Source: Megaustenia siamemsis
Taxonomy: Eukaryota; Mollusca; Gastropoda; Stylommatophora; Ariophantidae
Assembly (NCBI GenBank): GCA_032433765.1
Contig: JAVIAB010000046.1
Coordinates: forward strand, 65,502,875-65,566,874
DNA length: 64,000 nt
Direction: 5' to 3'
The notes beneath the pieces are model-generated. The model searched no databases. It saw only the letters and a list, made by a program, of their open reading frames with translations, and had not been told where the DNA came from. A program made the position numbers and the translations under genes. Within the stretch, counting starts at the first letter, position 1. Every line of letters begins with the position of its first letter. Shown here piece after piece: positions 59,031 through 64,000 of this stretch.

Positions 59031-59830
59031 TCTTTTCTCTTTCTCACTGATACCTAAAAAGTGTCGTGGTTTATATCATTTGTTGTTCTTGAGCTGCTCG
59101 AATTGTCTGAATTAGTGATTTTCTTTGTTGTTACATGTTTTTGTCACTGCATCTATCCATCTTCTTCTGGATCTCCCTCTTGGTCTTTTTCCATGCATTC
59201 TCAAGAAGAACGCCCTTGATGGTGATTGACGAGGATTCATTCTGACCAGGTGGCCAAACCATTTAAGTTGTTGTTGTTGTTCTATATATTCTTGGCAGCG
59301 TTTTGTTCCTGCCATTTTTCTTATGGTTTCATTTGGTATTCTATCTCTTCTTGTGTTGTTTGTTACTTTTCTCAAGCACCGCATCTCACATGTATTGATC
59401 TTTCTTAATTGTGATTTAGAAAGGGTCCATGTTTGACTTTCATAGCACAAAGTTGGTATGAAAATGCTATTTATCATTTGTTCTTTAGCTGGCATAGAAA
59501 TGTTTGGATGTCTTAGCAATGGTGAAAGCTGGTATGTGACTGCATTTGCTTTTTGTATTCTCATGTCAATTTCTCTGTCTAGTTTTCCATCTTCTGTGAA
59601 CATTGTGCCCAAATACTTGAATTCTTCTACTTGTTTTATTTCTTTATCTTTGATCTTGATGTTTAATGGGTGTCTTAATTTACTTATTCTTATAGCCTCT
59701 GTTTTTGCTGTGTTAATTTTCATACTGTAGTTTGTGCAACTTTTATCTAGAGATGTTATATGTTGTTCTAGCAGGTTTTCGTCCTCATATATTAGGCATT
59801 GGTCATCTGCGAATAGTAGTTCCCTTTAGA
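59031..59830 (-). mobile_element. LINE-D 3' half (RT C-terminus)
   Basis: The minus strand starts at FADD (LFADDQCLIYEDENLLEQHI near 59810). A 204-codon open frame follows (59723-59112) with TAKTEAIRISK, VEEFKYLGTMFTEDGK, NTCEMRCLRKVTNNTRRDRI, QQLKWFGHLVRMNPRQSPSR and GKRPRGRSRRRWIDAV. The family differs from LINE-A, B, C and E. The 5' truncation is at about 59830, where the 46-bp array resumes. I could not fix a clear TSD. The C-terminal frame is intact, suggesting a fairly young copy. Confidence 0.88.
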
Positions 59831-59835
59831 TTATC

Positions 59836-62800
59836 ATATATAACTGTGCCCATGATCACATCAGTTTCCCTTAACATTGTTATATATAACTGTGCCCATG
59901 ATCACTTCAGTTTCCAATAACATTGTTATATATAACTGTGTCCATGATCACATCAGTTTCCCTTTACATTGTTATATATAACTGTGTCCATGATCACTTC
60001 AGTTTCCCTTTACATTGTTATATATAACTGTGTCCATGATCACTTCAGTTTCCCATAACATTGTTATATATAACTGTGTCCATGATCACATCAGTTTCCC
60101 TTTACATTGTTATATATAACTGTGCCCATGATCACATCAGTTTCCCTTTACATTGTTATATATAAATGTGTCCATGATCACATCAGTTTCCCTTTACATT
60201 GTTATATATAACTGTGTCCATGATCACTTCAGTTTCCCTTTACATTGTTATATATAACTGTGTCCATGATCACTTCAGTTTCCCTTTACATTGTTATATA
60301 TAACTGTGTCCATGATCACTTCAGTTTCCCTTTACATTGTGATATATAACTGTGTCCATGATCACTTCAGTTTCCCTTTACATTGTTATATATAACTGTG
60401 TCCATGATCACTTCAGTTTCCCTTTACATTGTTATATATAACTGTGTCCATGATCACTTCAGTTTTCCTTTACATTGTTATATATAACTGTGTCCATGAT
60501 CACTACAGTTTCCCTTTACATTGTTATATATAACTGTGTCCATGATCACTACAGTTTCCCTTAACATTGTTATATATAACTGTGCCCATGATCACTTCAG
60601 TTTCCCTTAACATTATTATATATAACTGTGTCCATGATCACTTCAGTTTCCCTTAACATTATTATATATAACTGTGTCCATGATCACTTCAGTTTCCCTT
60701 AACATTGTTATATATAACTGTGCCCATGATCACTTCAGTTTCCCTTTACATTGTTATATATAACTGTGTCCATGATCACTTCAGTTTCCCTTAACATTAT
60801 TATATATAACTGTGCCCATGATCACTTCAGTTTCCCTTAACATTATTATATATAACTGTGTCCATGATCACTTCAGTTTCCCTTAACATTGTTATATATA
60901 ACTGTGCCCATGATCACTTCAGTTTCCCTTTACATTGTTATATATAACTGTGCCCATGATCACTTCAGTTTCCCTTAACATTATTATATATAACTGTGTC
61001 CATGATCACTTCAGTTTCCCTTAACATTGTTATATATAACTGTGCCCATGATCACTTCAGTTTCCCTTTACATTGTTATATATAACTGTGTCCATGATCA
61101 CTTCAGTTTCCCTTTACATTGTTATATATAACTGTGTCCATGATCACTTCAGTTTCCCTTTACATTGTTATATATAACTGTGTCCATGATCACTTCAGTT
61201 TCCCTTTACATTGTTATATATAACTGTGTCCATGATCACTTCAGTTTCCCTTTACATTGTTATATATAACTGTGTCCATGATCACATCAGTTTCCTTTAC
61301 ATTGTTATATATAACTGTGTCCATGATCACTTCAGTTTCCCATAACATTGTTATATATAACTGTGTCCATGATCACATCAGTTTCCCTTTACATTGTTAT
61401 ATATAACTGTGTCCATGATCACTTCAGTTTCCCTTTACATTGTTATATATAACTGTGTCCATGATCACTTCAGTTTCCCATAACATTGTTATATATAACT
61501 GTGTCCATGATCACATCAGTTTCCCTTTACATTGTTATATATAACTGTGCCCATGATCACATCAGTTTCCCTTTACATTGTTATATATAAATGTGTCCAT
61601 GATCACATCAGTTTCCCTTTACATTGTTATATATAACTGTGTCCATGATCACTTCAGTTTCCCTTTACATTGTTATATATAACTGTGTCCATGATCACTT
61701 CAGTTTCTCTTTACATTGTTATATATAACTGTGTCCATGATCACTTCAGTTTCCCTTTACATTGTGATATATAACTGTGTCCATGATCACTTCAGTTTCC
61801 CTTTACATTGTTATATATAACTGTGTCCATGATCACTTCAGTTTCCCTTTACATTGTTATATATAACTGTGTCCATGATCACTTCAGTTTTCCTTTACAT
61901 TGTTATATATAACTGTGTCCATGATCACTACAGTTTCCCTTTACATTGTTATATATAACTGTGTCCATGATCACTACAGTTTCCCTTAACATTATTATAT
62001 ATAACTGTGCCCATGATCACTTCAGTTTCCCTTTACATTGTTATATATAACTGTGTCCATGATCACTTCAGTTTCCCTTAACATTGTTATATATAACTGT
62101 GCCCATGATCACTTCAGTTTCCCTTAACATTATTATATATAACTGTGTCCATGATCACTTCAGTTTCCCTTAACATTGTTATATATAACTGTGCCCATGA
62201 TCACTTCAGTTTCCCTTTACATTATTATATATAACTGTGTCCATGATCACTTCAGTTTCCCTTAACATTATTATATATAACTGTGCCCATGATCACTTCA
62301 GTTTCCCTTAACATTATTATATATAACTGTGTCCATGATCACTTCAGTTTCCCTTAACATTGTTATATATAACTGTGCCCATGATCACTTCAGTTTCCCT
62401 TAACATTGTTATATATAACTGTGCCCATGATCACTTCAGTTTCCCTTAACATTATTATATATAACTGTGTCCATGATCACTTCAGTTTCCCTTAACATTG
62501 TTATATATAACTGTGCCCATGATCACTTCAGTTTCCCTTTACATTGTTATATATAACTGTGTCCATGATCACTTCAGTTTCCCTTTACATTGTTATATAT
62601 AACTGTGTCCATGATCACTTCAGTTTCCCTTTACATTGTTATATATAACTGTGTTCATGATCACTTCAGTTTCCCTTTACATTGTTATATATAACTGTGT
62701 CCATGATCACATCAGTTTCCTTTACATTGTTATATATAACTGTGCCCATGATCACTTCAATTTCACTTTACATTGTTATATATAACTGTGCCCATGATCA

Positions 62801-64000
62801 CTTCAGTTTCCCTTTACATTGTTATATATAACTGTGTCCATGATCACTTCAGTTTCCCTTAACATTATTATATATAACTGTGTCCATGATCACTTCAGTT
62901 TCCCTTAACATTGTTATATATAACTGTGCCCATGATCACTTCAGTTTCCTTTACATTGTTATATATAACTGTGTCCATGATCACTTCAGTTTCCCATAAC
63001 ATTGTTATATATAACTGTGTCCATGATCACATCAGTTTCCCTTTACATTGTTATATATAACTGTGTCCATGATCACTTCAGTTTCCCTTTACATTGATAT
63101 ATATAACTGTGTCCATGATCACTTCAGTTTCCCTTTACATTGTTATATATAACTGTGTCCATGATCACATCAGTTTCCCTTTACATTGTTATATATAACT
63201 GTGCCCATGATCACATCAGTTTCCCTTTACATTGTTATATATAAATGTGTCCATGATCACATCAGTTTCCCTTTACATTGTTATATATAACTGTGTCCAT
63301 GATCACTTCAGTTTCCCTTTACATTGTTATATATAACTGTGTCCATGATCACTTCAGTTTCCCTTTACATTGTTATATATAACTGTGTCCATGATCACTT
63401 CAGTTTCCCTTTACATTGTGATATATAACTGTGTCCATGATCACTTCAGTTTCCCTTTACATTGTTATATATAACTGTGTCCATGATCACATCAGTTTCC
63501 CTTTACATTGTTATATATAACTGTGTCCATGATCACTTCAGTTTTCCTTTACATTGTTATATATAACTGTGTCCATGATCACTACAGTTTCCCTTTACAT
63601 TGTTATATATAACTGTGTCCATGATCACTACAGTTTCCCTTAACATTATTATATATAACTGTGCCCATGATCACTTCAGTTTCCTTAACATTATTATATA
63701 TAACTGTGTCCATGATCACTTCAGTTTCCCTTAACATTGTTATATATAACTGTGCCCATGATCACTTCAGTTTCCCTTAACATTATTATATATAACTGTG
63801 TCCATGATCACTTCAGTTTCCCTTAACATTGTTATATATAACTGTGCCCATGATCACTTCAGTTTCCCTTTACATTGTTATATATAACTGTGTCCATGAT
63901 CACTTCAGTTTCCCTTAACATTATTATATATAACTGTGCCCATGATCACTTCAGTTTCCCTTAACATTATTATATATAACTGTGTCCATGATCACTTCAG
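59836..64000. repeat. 46-bp minisatellite, at least 90 copies, runs off the window
   Basis: Units atataactgtgtccatgatc plus acttcagtttccctttacattgttat. Variant sites: gtgtcc/gtgccc, cacttcag/cacatcag/cactacag, ctttac/cttaac/cataac and attgtt/attatt. Runs of units with the same variant order recur (for example 59930-60560, 61370-62000 and 63000-63640), so blocks of a dozen or more units have been duplicated. The unit contains tatatata-like AT-rich DNA and tgatca palindromes. The array lies in the intron after E5. Confidence 0.97.

Overview
The window is non-coding-rich nuclear DNA of a metazoan. Evidence for this is spliced exons with AG/GT boundaries, several non-LTR retrotransposon (LINE) families, tRNA-derived SINEs with polymerase III boxes, target-site duplications (TSDs), a solo-LTR-like insertion and a piggyBac-type MITE. 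There is no operon, Shine-Dalgarno spacing or dense coding. The LINE families look like those common in lophotrochozoan invertebrates such as molluscs, but the phylum is an inference and not proven here.

About 39 kb of 64 kb (my estimate) is tandem minisatellite. More than 25 arrays have units of 9 to 53 bp, and almost every array has its own private unit. The largest are a 48-bp array (6074-11457), a 34/35-bp array (15420-18567), a 35-bp array (18568-23560), a 40-bp array (30155-33410) and a 46-bp array running off the right edge (59836-64000). Nearly all long open frames in the window are periodicity artefacts of these arrays.

Threaded through the arrays is one recognisable host gene on the + strand, seen as five exons: E1 13088-13285, E2 24781-24912, E3 37663-37739, E4 50807-50918 and E5 52492-52591. 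All have AG/GT borders and mutually compatible phases. Together they encode about 206 residues of a protein I do not recognise, possibly with a beta-propeller-like stretch across E2-E4. Three introns are 11-13 kb and consist mostly of minisatellite.

Retroelements, left to right: LINE-A fragments (1-509, 3450-3760, 11458-11758), a LINE-E 3' end (563-960), LINE-B copies (1156-3440, 12175-13059), a young LINE-A (26835-27541), a LINE-C (33565-35896), a longer but deleted LINE-A (38075-41608) carrying a 1.6-kb fold-back element, a solo LTR (42307-43492), a short LINE-A 3' end (52140-52333), a LINE-C split by a near full-length LINE-B that is itself split by a SINE (52795-58989), and a LINE-D 3' half (59031-59830). 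Many have clear TSDs, so insertion order can be read.

The main theme is how the minisatellites arise. Four arrays can be traced to a parent sequence: a 16-codon piece of the LINE-A C-terminus (about 112 copies), the 3' end of a SINE (16 copies inside a nested insertion), the 3' end of LINE-E (4 copies), and the 3' splice site of host exon E2 (5 decoy acceptors in front of the real one).
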